A stretch of 64,000 nucleotides of DNA from Lachnospiraceae bacterium (GTDB lineage: Bacteria > Bacillota > Clostridia > Lachnospirales > Lachnospiraceae). Shown here piece by piece: positions 7,869 through 17,602 of the stretch. The notes beneath the pieces were generated by a model, which was not told the origin of the DNA, did no database searches, and saw only the letters and a list, made by a program, of their open reading frames with translations. The position numbers and the translations under genes are program-made. The stretch's first letter is position 1. Each line of letters opens with the position of its first letter. Location: the NCBI GenBank assembly GCA_015057005.1, contig SVFF01000009.1, forward strand, positions 1-64,000, in the 5' to 3' direction.

Positions 7869-9401
7869 ATGAAATATACATGTGTTGACCCGGTTGAGTA
7901 TCTTTATCCCGATATAACTGAATACAAGAGTGGAACAGACAAAATTAATATTCTGGCACCCAGAGGCAGTTTCGCTTGTGCCCAGATTCTTTTTTATGAG
8001 GGCGAAGGTGCCCTGCAGATTACCTGTGAGGGCTGGGAGCCGGAAAGTTACGAAATGGTGGCTATCCCCGTTGAAACCAACGAGCGCATGACTGAGGAGA
8101 ACAGTACTCCTTTTTCACCTGCCAGAAAAGCCCCGTTCTATGTGTATGATTGTTTGAAACCTTACAGCGGCGGGCTCACACTGCAGGATGGTGTGGGCGC
8201 CGTATATTTCTCCTGGAAGATTCCTGTGGATGCCGAGCCCGGTATCGTGCAGGCTTCCGTAAAGGCCGGAGATGTGACCATCTCTGTGACAGTGGAGATT
8301 TCCTCAGCGGTAGTGCCCGCGGAGACGCTGCCTATGATCCTGGGATACAACAGGAACAGCGTTTGTAAGTTCCACAAGGTGGAGAAGGGTACATCTGAAT
8401 ATGAGGCCCTGGACACCGCGTATTTGACCCTACTTCGCCGCATGAGGCAGAATGGCTTGTACGGTATGCCTCACATAAAGTCCATTGAGAATGCTCCCAA
8501 CGAATATGAGTTTGATTTTACTGATTTTGAGGCCTATATGTCTAAGGCTTTGTCTCTGGGTTACAAGTACATGTATCATTTGATTGGATCCAGAATCAGT
8601 TGGCAGAAATCTACGATTGTGGTTGGTGATCGGGCGCTTCCCAGCATGAGCTACGAGGGCTTCTGTTACCTGGCCCAGTTCCTGCCCGCCCTGTCCGCAT
8701 TCCTGGAGGAACGGGGCTGGATGGATAAGTTTGTCATGAGTCTCCTGGATGAGCCCAGAGAGGTCAATTACCTGGAGTACCGCGCCCTTTGCAGTATTGT
8801 GAGAAAATACGCTCCCAAGATCCGCCTGATCGATGCGGTGTCCTGCGGCGAGATGTACGGTTCCATCGATGTTTACATCCCCCTGAGCAACGAATACGAG
8901 GAACACAAGGAAATATTTGAGACCTATCGTAAATATGGCGACGAGGTTTGGTATTACGACTGCGTGCATCCCAGAGGAAACGGTTATATCAACCGCTTCA
9001 TGGACGATCCGCTGTTAACCTCCAGATATCATGGTTGGGCCAATTACGCTTATGACCTGAAGGGTTATCTGCATTGGGCTACCAACGCTTATCAGCCCGG
9101 ACAGGATCCCTTCAAGCAGAGCTGTCCCGAGCACCGCAACACAGATTCTGTGTGCATCCTGCCTCCCGGCGATACCCACTTGGTTTATCCCGGCACCGAT
9201 GGCCCCTGGATGTCCGTCCGTTTCGAGAATTTCAGGGCGGGTACTGAGGAGTTCGAGATGCTGAAAGTCCTGGCAGAGACCGACAAGGAGCTGGCGGATG
9301 AGATCTGCGGCACCGTGTTCCATTCCTTTACTGACGTAGAATATGATCCGGCCGCATTCAGGGCAGTTAGAAATAAACTGATCCGTGCGCTGGAGAAATA
9401 A
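7869..9401 (+). CDS. DUF4091 domain protein, glycoside-hydrolase-like
   Basis: 510 residues with no signal peptide, so probably cytoplasmic. An N-terminal beta-rich region (residues ~1-150) is followed by a putative TIM-barrel part with FVMSLLDEPRE and a C-terminal DUF4091 segment (GWANYAYDLKGYLHWATNAY then WMSVRFENFRAGTEEFEML). DUF4091 proteins are linked with carbohydrate-active enzymes, but the reaction of this group is not established. Acidic residues in LLDEPRE are candidate catalytic residues. Co-directional with the permease upstream and glycerate kinase downstream. Confidence 0.75.
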   Translation: MKYTCVDPVEYLYPDITEYKSGTDKINILAPRGSFACAQILFYEGEGALQITCEGWEPESYEMVAIPVETNERMTEENSTPFSPARKAPFYVYDCLKPYSGGLTLQDGVGAVYFSWKIPVDAEPGIVQASVKAGDVTISVTVEISSAVVPAETLPMILGYNRNSVCKFHKVEKGTSEYEALDTAYLTLLRRMRQNGLYGMPHIKSIENAPNEYEFDFTDFEAYMSKALSLGYKYMYHLIGSRISWQKSTIVVGDRALPSMSYEGFCYLAQFLPALSAFLEERGWMDKFVMSLLDEPREVNYLEYRALCSIVRKYAPKIRLIDAVSCGEMYGSIDVYIPLSNEYEEHKEIFETYRKYGDEVWYYDCVHPRGNGYINRFMDDPLLTSRYHGWANYAYDLKGYLHWATNAYQPGQDPFKQSCPEHRNTDSVCILPPGDTHLVYPGTDGPWMSVRFENFRAGTEEFEMLKVLAETDKELADEICGTVFHSFTDVEYDPAAFRAVRNKLIRALEK

Positions 9402-9523
9402 AATCATATGCAAAGCGTTGCTCAATGAGCATGTTGGAAATAGGAAAGCATGAGTATGGCGTTGTCTGAGGAGTGCGCCGAAAATGATTTTGAGATGATT
9501 TGAAAACAGAGAGGAAGATGCCT

Positions 9524-10756
9524 ATGAATCAGAAATTAAGAGCAAATGCTGACGCAATCGTGGCTGCTTCCATCCGTGCGGTACAGCCGGATGAGGCGGT
9601 AAAGAGAGCGTTGGACGGATATGAGTTCCCGGGCAAGATTGTGCTGGTGGCTGCCGGTAAGGCAGCCTGGCAGATGGCCAAGGCAGCCAGAGATTGCCTG
9701 GGCGATAGAATTGACAGCGGCGTGGTAGTGACCAAGTACGAGCACGTAATGGGTCCCATCGCCAATTTCTCCTGCAGGGAAGCGGGACATCCCGTGCCGG
9801 ATGAGAATTCCTTCTCCGGCACCCAGGAGGCCCTGGATCTGGTGGCGGACTTACAGCCGGATGATACGGTGCTGTTCCTGTTGTCCGGCGGCGGCAGTGC
9901 CCTGTTCGAGAAATCTCTGGTACCCGGTGAGGTGCTGCAGGATATTACCGGACAGCTGCTGGCCTGCGGTGCGGACATCGTGGAGATCAACACTATCCGC
10001 AAACGCCTGTCTGCGGTAAAGGGTGGCCGTTTCGCTCAGCTGTGTGCACCGGCCCATGTATTCGCCATCGTACTCAGTGATATTTTGGGCGATCCTTTAG
10101 ATATGATCGCTTCCGGTCCCGCCTGTCCCGACAGTACCACTTCTGCACAGGCCATCGCCATTGCAGAGAAGTATAATCTGAAGCTCACTGAGGAGGCCAG
10201 AGCCCTGTTGGCAATTGAGACCCCCAAGGAACTTGACAATGTGACCACCCAGATCACCGGCAGTGTCCGTCAGCTTTGTACCGCTGCAGATGCAGTCTGC
10301 AGGAAGCTGGGCTATGAGACTGTGATCCTCACCGACCAGCTTTGCTGCCAGGCCAAGGAGGCAGGAAGCTTCCTGGCTTCCATCTTAAAGACCTACGCAG
10401 GCAGCGGCAAGAAGATCGCTTTCATCGCAGGCGGCGAAACCGTAGTGCAGCTTACCGGTAAAGGTAAGGGCGGCCGCAACCAGGAGTTGGCCTTGGCAGC
10501 AGCAGAAGGCATCCGCGGCCTTGCCGGCGCAGCAGTGTTCAGTATCGGCAGTGACGGTACCGATGGCCCTACGGATGCAGCCGGCGGCTACGTGGACTAC
10601 GAGACCGCAGACGCCTTGAAAGCACAAGGCGTGGAGATCTACAAAGTCCTACAGAACAACGATGCATACCATGCTCTGCAGAAAGTTGATGGATTGATTA
10701 TCACCGGACCTACAGGAACCAATGTAAATGACGTGGCTGTAGCGCTGCTTGGATAA
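9524..10756 (+). CDS. Glycerate 2-kinase (MOFRL family)
   Basis: 410 residues from the ATG at 9524, chosen over the upstream TTG (9500) and ATG (9518) because GAGGAAG sits 6-7 bases ahead of it. LLSGGGSALF and the C-terminal GSDGTDGPTDAAGG with GRNQELALA are hallmarks of the GckA/TtuD family, which phosphorylates D-glycerate to 2-phosphoglycerate in the cytoplasm. As the last gene of the permease/DUF4091 set it would feed glycerate into lower glycolysis. Followed by a nested palindrome rather than a simple terminator. Confidence 0.88.
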   Translation: MNQKLRANADAIVAASIRAVQPDEAVKRALDGYEFPGKIVLVAAGKAAWQMAKAARDCLGDRIDSGVVVTKYEHVMGPIANFSCREAGHPVPDENSFSGTQEALDLVADLQPDDTVLFLLSGGGSALFEKSLVPGEVLQDITGQLLACGADIVEINTIRKRLSAVKGGRFAQLCAPAHVFAIVLSDILGDPLDMIASGPACPDSTTSAQAIAIAEKYNLKLTEEARALLAIETPKELDNVTTQITGSVRQLCTAADAVCRKLGYETVILTDQLCCQAKEAGSFLASILKTYAGSGKKIAFIAGGETVVQLTGKGKGGRNQELALAAAEGIRGLAGAAVFSIGSDGTDGPTDAAGGYVDYETADALKAQGVEIYKVLQNNDAYHALQKVDGLIITGPTGTNVNDVAVALLG

Positions 10757-10779
10757 TAGCAATACGCTTATGATAATGT

Positions 10780-10902
10780 GATGCTCCGGCCAGAATGTAT
10801 ATATGTTCCAATGAGAGACCCTTAAAAAGCGTCGGTGCTAAGCTTTTTACGGAGCGAGAGCGTGTCCGAATGGAACATATATGCAGGCTGTGCCGGAGCA
10901 TC
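10780..10902. repeat. Nested palindromic element A upstream of the valS leader
   Basis: Outer arms of 11 bp (GATGCTCCGGC/GCCGGAGCATC), an internal loop, inner arms of 12 bp (ATATATGTTCCA/TGGAACATATAT), and a central hairpin TAAAAAGC/GCTTTTTA. Unpaired interior blocks are CCCTT on the left and ACGGAGCG-AGAGCGTG on the right. Element B, 490 bp downstream, shares these interior blocks but has different arms. Confidence 0.85.
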
Positions 10903-10923
10903 CCTATTTATATGAAATTTTCC

Positions 10924-10953
10924 TTGACAAACAGCCACGCGATATACTATAGT
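10924..10953 (+). promoter_or_regulatory. SigA promoter of the valS T-box transcript
   Basis: TTGACA, 18-base spacer, TATAGT, located about 35 bp ahead of the T-box stem I. Confidence 0.6.
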
Positions 10954-10984
10954 CAACTATGTAGAAATACATGAAAATTAACCT

Positions 10985-11325
10985 TATAAAGGCTGTGACG
11001 AAGAGGAGTACGCATTACCCCTTAAAAGAGAGAGTGGCTGCATGATTGGAAATTGTGCGCTGAAAGGCTGCTTGAAGGAAGGTGTGCAGAAGGTAGCTTT
11101 CGAGCCGGAGGCCCAGAGTTGAGCTGTCCAAGATCAACTGTAAGCCCTCACGAGTTATCCCCGTTACCGGATAGGACTTTAAAATCTGTTTTGAAAGGCG
11201 ACACCGGCAGGCGAAGGCATACATGCAGATGAGAAGCTCCATGAGGCAGCGTATGCTGCGAACAAAGGTGGTACCGCGTTAATAACGCCCTTTGCTGACG
11301 GAAGTTGGCAGAGGGCTTTTTTATG
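10985..11325 (+). promoter_or_regulatory. T-box leader controlling valS
   Basis: Stem I opening GACGAAGAGGAGTACG, the highly conserved AACAAAGGTGGTACCGCG (11261-11278) and a terminator (GCCCTTTGC/GCAGAGGGC plus TTTTTT, 11286-11325) identify a T-box. The bulge TGGT complements an ACCA tRNA end. A GTA at 11093-11095 may be the valine specifier codon, though I place it only tentatively. Uncharged tRNA-Val would stabilise the antiterminator and switch valS on. Unusually, about 260 bp including element B separate the T-box from the valS start. Confidence 0.88.
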
Positions 11326-11388
11326 TAATATTACCTGTAAAACATAATATTTTATTTTCTATTCCTTTGGGTATTTCGGGAAAGTGCA

Positions 11389-11537
11389 GGGGAGTGTATC
11401 CTATGTCCTGCAAGGTCCCTTGAAAAACGCCGGCACTTAGCGAGGTAAGGCGAAAAGTATTTTCGCCTCGAGCTTAGTACCGTTGCGTTTTTCACGGAGC
11501 GGAAGCGTGACCGCGCAGGATATAGGATACAATCCCC
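11389..11537. repeat. Nested palindromic element B between T-box and valS
   Basis: Outer GGGGA/TCCCC, arms of 16 bp with one mismatch (11396-11411 with 11515-11530), then AAAAACGC/GCGTTTTT and an innermost AGGCGAAAA-GTA-TTTTCGCCT. The interior blocks TCCCTTG and CACGGAGCGGAAGCGTGA match element A, showing a shared family with diverged arms. It would sit in the valS 5' untranslated region. Confidence 0.85.
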
Positions 11538-11585
11538 GCCCCCAACGAAAACGTCAAAGGACCTACAGACCAGAAAGGAGCAAAA

Positions 11586-14267
11586 ATGAGCAAAGAACTG
11601 GCAAAAACTTATGACCCCAAGGGTCTGGAAGACAGACTCTATCAGAAATGGCTTGACAACAAGTATTTCCATGCGGAGGTAGATTACTCCAAGAAACCCT
11701 TCACCATCGTAATTCCCCCTCCAAATATCACCGGACAGCTGCATATGGGACATGCGCTGGACAATACCATGCAGGATATCCTGATCCGTTTCAAGAGAAT
11801 GCAGGGCTACAATGCTCTGTGGCAGCCCGGTACTGACCACGCAAGTATCGCTACCGAGGTTAAGATCATTGAGAAGTTAAAGAGCGAAGGCATCGACAAG
11901 CGTGACCTGGGACGCGAAGGCTTCCTGGAGAGAGCTTGGGACTGGAAGAGAGAGTACGGCGGACGTATTATTTCTCAGCTGAAGAAGCTGGGTTCTTCCT
12001 GTGACTGGGACAGAGAGCGTTTCACCATGGATGAGGGCTGCAACAAGGCTGTAACCGAAGTATTCGTAAAGATGTACGAGAAAGGTTATATCTACAAAGG
12101 CGCCCGTATGATCAACTGGTGTCCTATTTGTAATACTTCCATCTCCGATGCTGAGGTAGAGTATCAGGAGCAGGCCGGACATTTCTGGCATATCAAATAT
12201 CCTCTCATCGATGAGAACGGTGCTCCCAGCACCACTGAGTTCCTGACCTTTGCCACCACCCGTCCTGAGACTATGTTGGGCGATACTGCTGTGGCAATTC
12301 ATCCCGAGGATGACAGATACAAACATCTGATCGGCAGAAAGGTAATGCTGCCCCTGATGAACCGTGAGATTCCCATCGTTACCGACACTTACGTAGACAG
12401 AGAGTTCGGTACCGGTGTTGTTAAGATCACACCCGCTCACGACCCTAACGACTTTGAAGTTGGAAAGCGTCATGACCTGCCCATCATCAACGTAATGAAC
12501 GATGATGCTACCATCAACGAGAACGGCGGCAAGTTCGCTGGCATGGACCGCTATGATGCCCGCAAGGCTATCGTGCAAGAACTGGATGCTATGGGTCTGC
12601 TGGTTAAGATTGAAGACCACGTTCACAATGTAGGTACCCACGACCGTTGTAAGACTACCATTGAGCCCCTGGTAAAAGAGCAGTGGTTCGTAAAGATGGA
12701 CGAACTGATCAAGCCCGCTGTAAAGGCTGTTCAGGACGGCGAGATCCAGCTGATCCCCGAGCGTATGGAGAAGACCTACTACAACTGGACCGACAATATC
12801 CGCGACTGGTGTATCAGCCGTCAGCTGTGGTGGGGCCACAGAATCCCCGCTTACTACTGCGACAAGTGCGGCAAGTTTATCGTTTCCAAGGAAGCTCCTA
12901 CTGCTCCCTGCCCTCACTGCGGTCACGATCATTATACTCAGGATCCCGATACCCTGGATACCTGGTTCTCCTCTGCCCTGTGGCCTTTTGAGACCCTGGG
13001 ATGGCCTGAGATGACCGAGGATCTGAAGTACTTCTATCCTACAGACGTGCTGGTAACCGGTTACGATATCATCTTCTTCTGGGTTATCAGAATGATCTTC
13101 TCCGGCTTCGAGCAGATGGGTGAGAAGCCCTTCAAGACTGTATTATTCCACGGTCTGGTAAGAGACAGCCAGGGCCGCAAGATGTCCAAGTCCCTGGGCA
13201 ACGGTATCGATCCTCTGGAGATCATCGACCAGTACGGCGCGGACGCACTGAGACTGACCCTGATCACCGGCAACGCACCCGGCAACGACATGCGTTTCTA
13301 CTTCGAGAGAGTAGAAAACAGCCGTAACTTTGCAAATAAGGTTTGGAATGCTTCCCGTTTCATTATGATGAACATGGATCAGGCACTTGAGAAGACCGGC
13401 AGCGCGCTGACCACTCCTGCAGCTGCAGATTTCGAGCCTGTGGATAAGTGGATCCTTTCCAAACTGAACACCCTGGTTAAGGATGTTACCGAGAACATGG
13501 AGAACTTCGAGCTTGGTATCGCTGTTCAGAAGGTTTACGATTTCATCTGGGATGAGTTCTGTGACTGGTACATTGAGATGGTTAAGCCCCGTCTGTACAA
13601 CTCCGATAACACTGCAAGCCAGAATGCGGCTCTGTGGACTTTACAGACTGTACTGATCGACGCGTTAAAGCTCCTGCATCCTTACATGCCTTTCATCACT
13701 GAGGAAATCTTCTGCACCCTGCAGAGCGAGGAAGAGTCCATCATGATCAGTAAGTGGCCTGAGTACACCGAGGACAGAAGCTTCGCTAAAGAAGAGAAGG
13801 ACATTGAGACCATCAAGGAAGCTGTTCGCGGCATCCGCAACATCCGCAGCGAGATGAACGTAGCACCCAGCCGCAAGGCCAGCGTTTACGTTGTCAGCGA
13901 GGATGAGGGCATCCTGAATACCTTCGCCGAAGGTAAGCTCTTCTTTGCTTCTCTGGCTTATGCTAACGAAGTGACCATGCAGACCAATAAGGACGGCATC
14001 GCTTCCGATGCAGTATCCGTAGTGATCCCCGGCGCTACCCTCTACATTCCTTTTGCAGAGCTGGTAGATATCGCTCAGGAGATCGAGCGTCTGAAGAAAG
14101 AGCAGAAGCGTCTGGAAGGCGAGCTTGCCCGTGTAAACGGCATGCTGTCCAACGAGCGCTTTATCTCCAAGGCTCCCGAGGCCAAGATCGCCGAGGAGAA
14201 GGAGAAGAAGGCTAAGTACGAGCAGATGATGGCTCAGGTAACTGAGAGACTGGCTCAGCTGCAGTAA
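11586..14267 (+). CDS. valS: Valyl-tRNA synthetase
   Basis: 893 residues, usual for bacterial ValRS. The class I signatures are present: [13 protein letters not shown] (HMGH at residues 53-56) and KMSKS at 532-536. The C-terminal coiled-coil arm ([18 protein letters not shown]) is intact, and a Cys-rich zinc-binding stretch CDKCGKFI...CPHCGH is visible. It charges tRNA-Val with valine and edits threonine in its CP1 domain. AAAGGAGCAAAA precedes the ATG. Regulated by the T-box leader and ended by a clear terminator. Confidence 0.98.
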   Translation: MSKELAKTYDPKGLEDRLYQKWLDNKYFHAEVDYSKKPFTIVIPPPNITGQLHMGHALDNTMQDILIRFKRMQGYNALWQPGTDHASIATEVKIIEKLKSEGIDKRDLGREGFLERAWDWKREYGGRIISQLKKLGSSCDWDRERFTMDEGCNKAVTEVFVKMYEKGYIYKGARMINWCPICNTSISDAEVEYQEQAGHFWHIKYPLIDENGAPSTTEFLTFATTRPETMLGDTAVAIHPEDDRYKHLIGRKVMLPLMNREIPIVTDTYVDREFGTGVVKITPAHDPNDFEVGKRHDLPIINVMNDDATINENGGKFAGMDRYDARKAIVQELDAMGLLVKIEDHVHNVGTHDRCKTTIEPLVKEQWFVKMDELIKPAVKAVQDGEIQLIPERMEKTYYNWTDNIRDWCISRQLWWGHRIPAYYCDKCGKFIVSKEAPTAPCPHCGHDHYTQDPDTLDTWFSSALWPFETLGWPEMTEDLKYFYPTDVLVTGYDIIFFWVIRMIFSGFEQMGEKPFKTVLFHGLVRDSQGRKMSKSLGNGIDPLEIIDQYGADALRLTLITGNAPGNDMRFYFERVENSRNFANKVWNASRFIMMNMDQALEKTGSALTTPAAADFEPVDKWILSKLNTLVKDVTENMENFELGIAVQKVYDFIWDEFCDWYIEMVKPRLYNSDNTASQNAALWTLQTVLIDALKLLHPYMPFITEEIFCTLQSEEESIMISKWPEYTEDRSFAKEEKDIETIKEAVRGIRNIRSEMNVAPSRKASVYVVSEDEGILNTFAEGKLFFASLAYANEVTMQTNKDGIASDAVSVVIPGATLYIPFAELVDIAQEIERLKKEQKRLEGELARVNGMLSNERFISKAPEAKIAEEKEKKAKYEQMMAQVTERLAQLQ

Positions 14268-14308
14268 TAAAGGCCTGCTGATTAAAAAGCATATAAAAGT
14301 AATGATGG

Positions 14309-14339
14309 CGCCGTCGTGGGATTCCACGGCGGCGTTTTT
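14309..14339 (+). terminator. valS terminator
   Basis: Stem CGCCGTCGTGG/CCACGGCGGCG (one G-U) with a short loop and TTTTT. Confidence 0.9.
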
Positions 14340-14414
14340 GGATATTGCAAGGGCTTGCCGGGAGTGGTATGCTTATGACAACAGTTATTTGTAAAGTGGA
14401 GAAAGGAGACTGTC

Positions 14415-14912
14415 GTGCAGGAGCTGATCTACAATCAAAAAAACATACCAAAGAAGCAGTGGCGCTATGGTTTCCGCTCCAGTGCGGCCACCGGCTGCGG
14501 GTGGATCGCTACATACAATGCCCTGGTGCTGATGGGCTTTCGGGCCAATCCGGAGCGCTTGATCCGTTATTATGAGCGTCAGGCTCCCTTGTTAAACGGT
14601 AATCTGGGGACCCTCTTTTTCGGCCCGGCCATTTATTTTAAACAGCAGAAATTCCGGGTGAAAATGACTGCAAAACGCCGCCGCTTCGACGAACTGGTAA
14701 AGGAGAGCGATGTCTGTATTCTCTTTTATTGGTGGCGTAATAAATGGAAATTCGGCAAGCATTTTGTGACCCTTCACTGTCAGGATGAGAAGCTTATCGG
14801 TTACAACACTTACAGTAATTCCAAGGGACCGGACAATTATGGTTCCAGCCTGGATGCATTTTTGAAACAGCGGAGATATTTTGGGGCGGTGTTGATCGGA
14901 GTAAAAAAGTAA
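14415..14912 (+). CDS. Putative papain-like/C39-like cysteine peptidase fold protein
   Basis: 165 residues from GTG 14415, seven bases after AAAGGAG. ATGCGWIATYNAL resembles the Cys-containing helix of C39-like peptidases and GKHFVTLHC the His-containing strand, so Cys and His of a possible dyad can be seen. There is no signal peptide or transporter domain, unlike bacteriocin-processing C39 enzymes. A peptidase or inactive-homologue role in the cytoplasm is inferred from motif layout only. It starts a co-directional run of small-enzyme genes. Confidence 0.5.
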   Translation: MQELIYNQKNIPKKQWRYGFRSSAATGCGWIATYNALVLMGFRANPERLIRYYERQAPLLNGNLGTLFFGPAIYFKQQKFRVKMTAKRRRFDELVKESDVCILFYWWRNKWKFGKHFVTLHCQDEKLIGYNTYSNSKGPDNYGSSLDAFLKQRRYFGAVLIGVKK

Positions 14913-14993
14913 CAGGAGACTGAAGAGAGCGAAAGGGAAAACCACATAAAGATTCGCGGTAGGAAAGAGATGGATACACAGGAGGAAATACAA

Positions 14994-15470
14994 ATGTTCC
15001 GGAAAATGATCAGAACTGCAAAACAACTTCCCATGGAGGAGTGCATTACCATATTAAAAAAAGAAAAGCGCGGAGTACTATCTGTGTTAGGCGATGAAGA
15101 TTACCCTTACGGCATGCCCATGAATCACTTTTACAATGAGGATGACAGTGCCGTTTATTTCCATTGCGGTAAGGTGGGACACCGGCTGGATGCCCTGAGA
15201 AAGCACGATAAAGTGTCTTTTTGTGTTTACGATCAAGGGTATCTGGATGAGGGCGATTGGGGCCTGAATATAAAGAGTGTGATTGTGTTCGGCAGGATGG
15301 AGATTGTGGACGATATGGCGCAGATAGCGGATATTTCGGCCAGACTCAGCCGCAAGTTTACTTCTGATGAAGAATATATCCGAAAAGAAATAGAAAAATA
15401 CGGTCCGGGCACATTGCTGTTAAAGCTGGTGCCGGAGCATGTCTGCGGAAAACGGGTAAAAGAATCGTAA
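14994..15470 (+). CDS. Pyridoxamine 5'-phosphate oxidase-family flavoprotein
   Basis: The ATG at 14994 is chosen over 14970 because GGAGG lies 8 bases ahead of it, giving 158 residues. RGVLSVLGDEDYPYGMPMN and YFHCGKVGHRLDALRKHDKVSFCV match the split-barrel FMN-binding fold of the NimA/PNPOx-like group. Members bind FMN (or related cofactors) and reduce small molecules, some giving nitroimidazole resistance; the substrate here cannot be told. Close spacing suggests cotranscription with its neighbours. Confidence 0.8.
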   Translation: MFRKMIRTAKQLPMEECITILKKEKRGVLSVLGDEDYPYGMPMNHFYNEDDSAVYFHCGKVGHRLDALRKHDKVSFCVYDQGYLDEGDWGLNIKSVIVFGRMEIVDDMAQIADISARLSRKFTSDEEYIRKEIEKYGPGTLLLKLVPEHVCGKRVKES

Positions 15471-15519
15471 CAGAGGCGTAAGGAAACGGAGAGAGAATGG
15501 GAAGAGAAACGGAAGTGTC

Positions 15520-16212
15520 ATGCCGGCAAAGAAAAAAGAGTTAAATTGGGACCGAAAACTGAATATACAGACCACCGGCCGGGATGATTCTGCGGCAGAT
15601 GCTTATCATCATCCCTACGAGCCCACGCCTTATTCGGTGTTAGAAAGACTGGCAGAGAGCGGTTACATAGATCAGGACAATGTGGTGGTGGATTACGGCT
15701 GCGGTAAGGGAAGAGTGGGGTTCTTTCTCCATCATGTGCTGGGCTGTAGAACCATCGGTTTGGAATATGATGAGAGGATTTTTCTGCAGGCGGTGCAGAA
15801 TAGTGATTCGTATAATGAAAGCGTGGGTGAAGGGCAGATATCTGGGCAGATAAAGGTAGCGCGTCCGTATGTCCGAATGGGTGGTGATGCGGAATCGCCG
15901 GTATCGTTTTTGTGTCAAAACGCCGCTGAATATGAGCCGACAGGTGCCGACTGTTTTTATTTTTTCAATCCTTTTTCTGTGGAAATCTTGCGGTCAGTAT
16001 TGGCGAAAATTCTGGATTCCTACTATGAGGAGCCCAGGACCATGCGGTTATTTTTTTACTATCCGGATGATGAGTATGTGGCCTGTCTGATGACAGGCGG
16101 TGCCGGCACGGAGATGCTGGATTTTGTGGATGAGATTGATTGTCAGGACCTGTTCCCTGGAAAAGATAAGAGAGAGCGGATCCTGATTTTTGAGATTGGA
16201 GAGTGCAATTAA
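15520..16212 (+). CDS. SAM-dependent methyltransferase
   Basis: 230 residues. VVDYGCGKGRVGFFL (around residue 55-70) is motif I of class I methyltransferases, GLEYDERI the following acidic loop and CFYFFNPF a likely motif IV. The substrate is unknown. The ribosome binding site is weak (GGAAG). Its stop lies one base before the ATG of the HAD gene, so the two are probably translationally coupled. Confidence 0.75.
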   Translation: MPAKKKELNWDRKLNIQTTGRDDSAADAYHHPYEPTPYSVLERLAESGYIDQDNVVVDYGCGKGRVGFFLHHVLGCRTIGLEYDERIFLQAVQNSDSYNESVGEGQISGQIKVARPYVRMGGDAESPVSFLCQNAAEYEPTGADCFYFFNPFSVEILRSVLAKILDSYYEEPRTMRLFFYYPDDEYVACLMTGGAGTEMLDFVDEIDCQDLFPGKDKRERILIFEIGECN

Positions 16213-16213
16213 T

Positions 16214-17263
16214 ATGATCCGTGCAGTGATCTTTGATATGTTTGAGACGTTGATTACACATTTTGAAAGTCCTTTGTATTTCGGTGCACAGATGGCGGCG
16301 GATGCGGGGATTGCGGAAGCAGACTTTCAGGCGGTTTGGAGGCCGGCAGAGGATGACCGTACCCTTGGGAAGCTGACCCTGGAGGAACTGTTGGAGCGGG
16401 TCCTGAAAGAAAATCAGTGCTATTCGACGGACCTTTTGCAAAAGCTGGCAGACAAGCGAAGGGCTGCCAAGGAGGAGTGCTTCCGTCATCTCCACGGGGA
16501 GATTCTGCCTATGCTGGAGGCTTTAAAGGAGCAGGAGATTAAGATCGGACTTGTCAGCAACTGTTTTTCGGAAGAGGCAGAAGTGATCCGTAGAAGTGCC
16601 CTTTTTCCTTTTTTCGATGCGGCATGCCTCTCCTGCGAGCAGGGCTTGAAAAAGCCCGATCCGGAGATTTTCCGGCTATGTATGGACAAGCTGAACGTGG
16701 CTCCCGGTGAGTGCATTTATGTGGGAGACGGCGGCAGCAGAGAGCTGGAGACGGCCAGGGATCTGGGCATGAAGCCGGTGCAGGCGGCTTGGTATTTGAA
16801 GAAAGATTCCTTGCAGCCCGCAGGAAGAATGCCGGAATTTATCCAGGCGGAGAACCCTCTGGAAGTGCTGCGGTATGTGAAGTGGTATGATGCCTGCGGA
16901 AATGATACCGATGAAAAGGGCGCTGGTGAAAAGGACAGCGGAAAAGAAGACGGAAAAAAAGCTGGGCGCGGGATGAAGTGCCAAGAAGCGGCAGGCCGGA
17001 TTGCAAGAATCATTCAGATGGAAAATATTCTGGACGAGATCCTTCTGGCACTGGAGAACTGCGCGGAGGCCATAAAAGAGGACGCTGCCCTGGGAGAGAA
17101 GATGGACACTCTTTTCAATTATTACGAGGGTGGTCTGTGGCTGCAGGATTATGAGGCGGATGAGGCCGGAGAATTGCCCCGGGATTTAAAGCGGGGCGTA
17201 TTGGCGCAGGATACGCTCTATAATCTTTGGATTCGTGTGGATCAGATAAGGGGATTATTGTAA
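16214..17263 (+). CDS. HAD-superfamily hydrolase fused to a DUF4298 domain
   Basis: The ATG at 16214 directly follows the methyltransferase stop. Residues ~1-235 form a HAD domain: FDMFETLI gives nucleophile Asp8 but Phe at the usual second Asp, as in dehalogenase-type HADs; VSNCFSEE, KKPDPEIF and YVGDGGSRE are motifs II-IV. A charged Lys/Gly/Glu-rich linker (~240-262) joins a C-terminal DUF4298 domain whose conserved DYEADEAGELPRDLKRGVL is intact. DUF4298 is usually a separate ~90-residue protein, so the fusion is noteworthy. Substrate unknown. Confidence 0.82.
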   Translation: MIRAVIFDMFETLITHFESPLYFGAQMAADAGIAEADFQAVWRPAEDDRTLGKLTLEELLERVLKENQCYSTDLLQKLADKRRAAKEECFRHLHGEILPMLEALKEQEIKIGLVSNCFSEEAEVIRRSALFPFFDAACLSCEQGLKKPDPEIFRLCMDKLNVAPGECIYVGDGGSRELETARDLGMKPVQAAWYLKKDSLQPAGRMPEFIQAENPLEVLRYVKWYDACGNDTDEKGAGEKDSGKEDGKKAGRGMKCQEAAGRIARIIQMENILDEILLALENCAEAIKEDAALGEKMDTLFNYYEGGLWLQDYEADEAGELPRDLKRGVLAQDTLYNLWIRVDQIRGLL

Positions 17264-17331
17264 GTTTGTCGTAACAGCAGGGTTACCGTCGAAAAAACGC
17301 TATCCTTTCCTTAATTTTAAGAATAAAACCA

Positions 17332-17360
17332 TTGATTTTTCTGCCGGTACTCGGTATTAT
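17332..17360 (+). promoter_or_regulatory. SigA promoter for the small acidic protein and TPR gene
   Basis: TTGATT and TATTAT are separated by 17 bases, about 80 bp ahead of the next start codon. Confidence 0.55.
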
Positions 17361-17439
17361 GATTATATTAGGGTTACTTTGCATATTATGGTCGGATGTC
17401 AGCGGAATGTCCGGTTTTCGATAAAGGAGTTTTGGTAGA

Positions 17440-17592
17440 ATGATTAATTTTGAAGAAGAACTGAAGAAATTTTATCCCAGCCTTGAGGTGGAAGATGCAG
17501 CAGACGCTATTTACAATCAGGATCTGACTGATGTGGCCGATCTGCTGATAAAGATGGTGCAGGAAGCAGATGTAAAGACAGGCAAGCAGTAG
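17440..17592 (+). CDS. Small acidic protein, 50 residues
   Basis: Absent from the ORF track. ATG at 17440 follows AAAGGAG; the peptide (MINFEEELKKFYPSLEVEDA...) is acidic and helical with no membrane segment. Its stop codon TAG merges into AGGAGGAAAG, the ribosome binding site of the next gene 10 bp away, so the two are almost certainly cotranscribed. Function unknown. Confidence 0.7.
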   Translation: MINFEEELKKFYPSLEVEDAADAIYNQDLTDVADLLIKMVQEADVKTGKQ

Positions 17593-17602
17593 GAGGAAAG
17601 GT

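Noticed and set aside
11877-12932. 351-codon minus-strand frame inside valS
   Set aside because: Antisense shadow of a highly conserved gene; no family content or start signal.
14970-14993. Upstream start for the PNPOx-like gene
   Set aside because: The AGGAGG site lies between this ATG and the one at 14994, so the latter is used.
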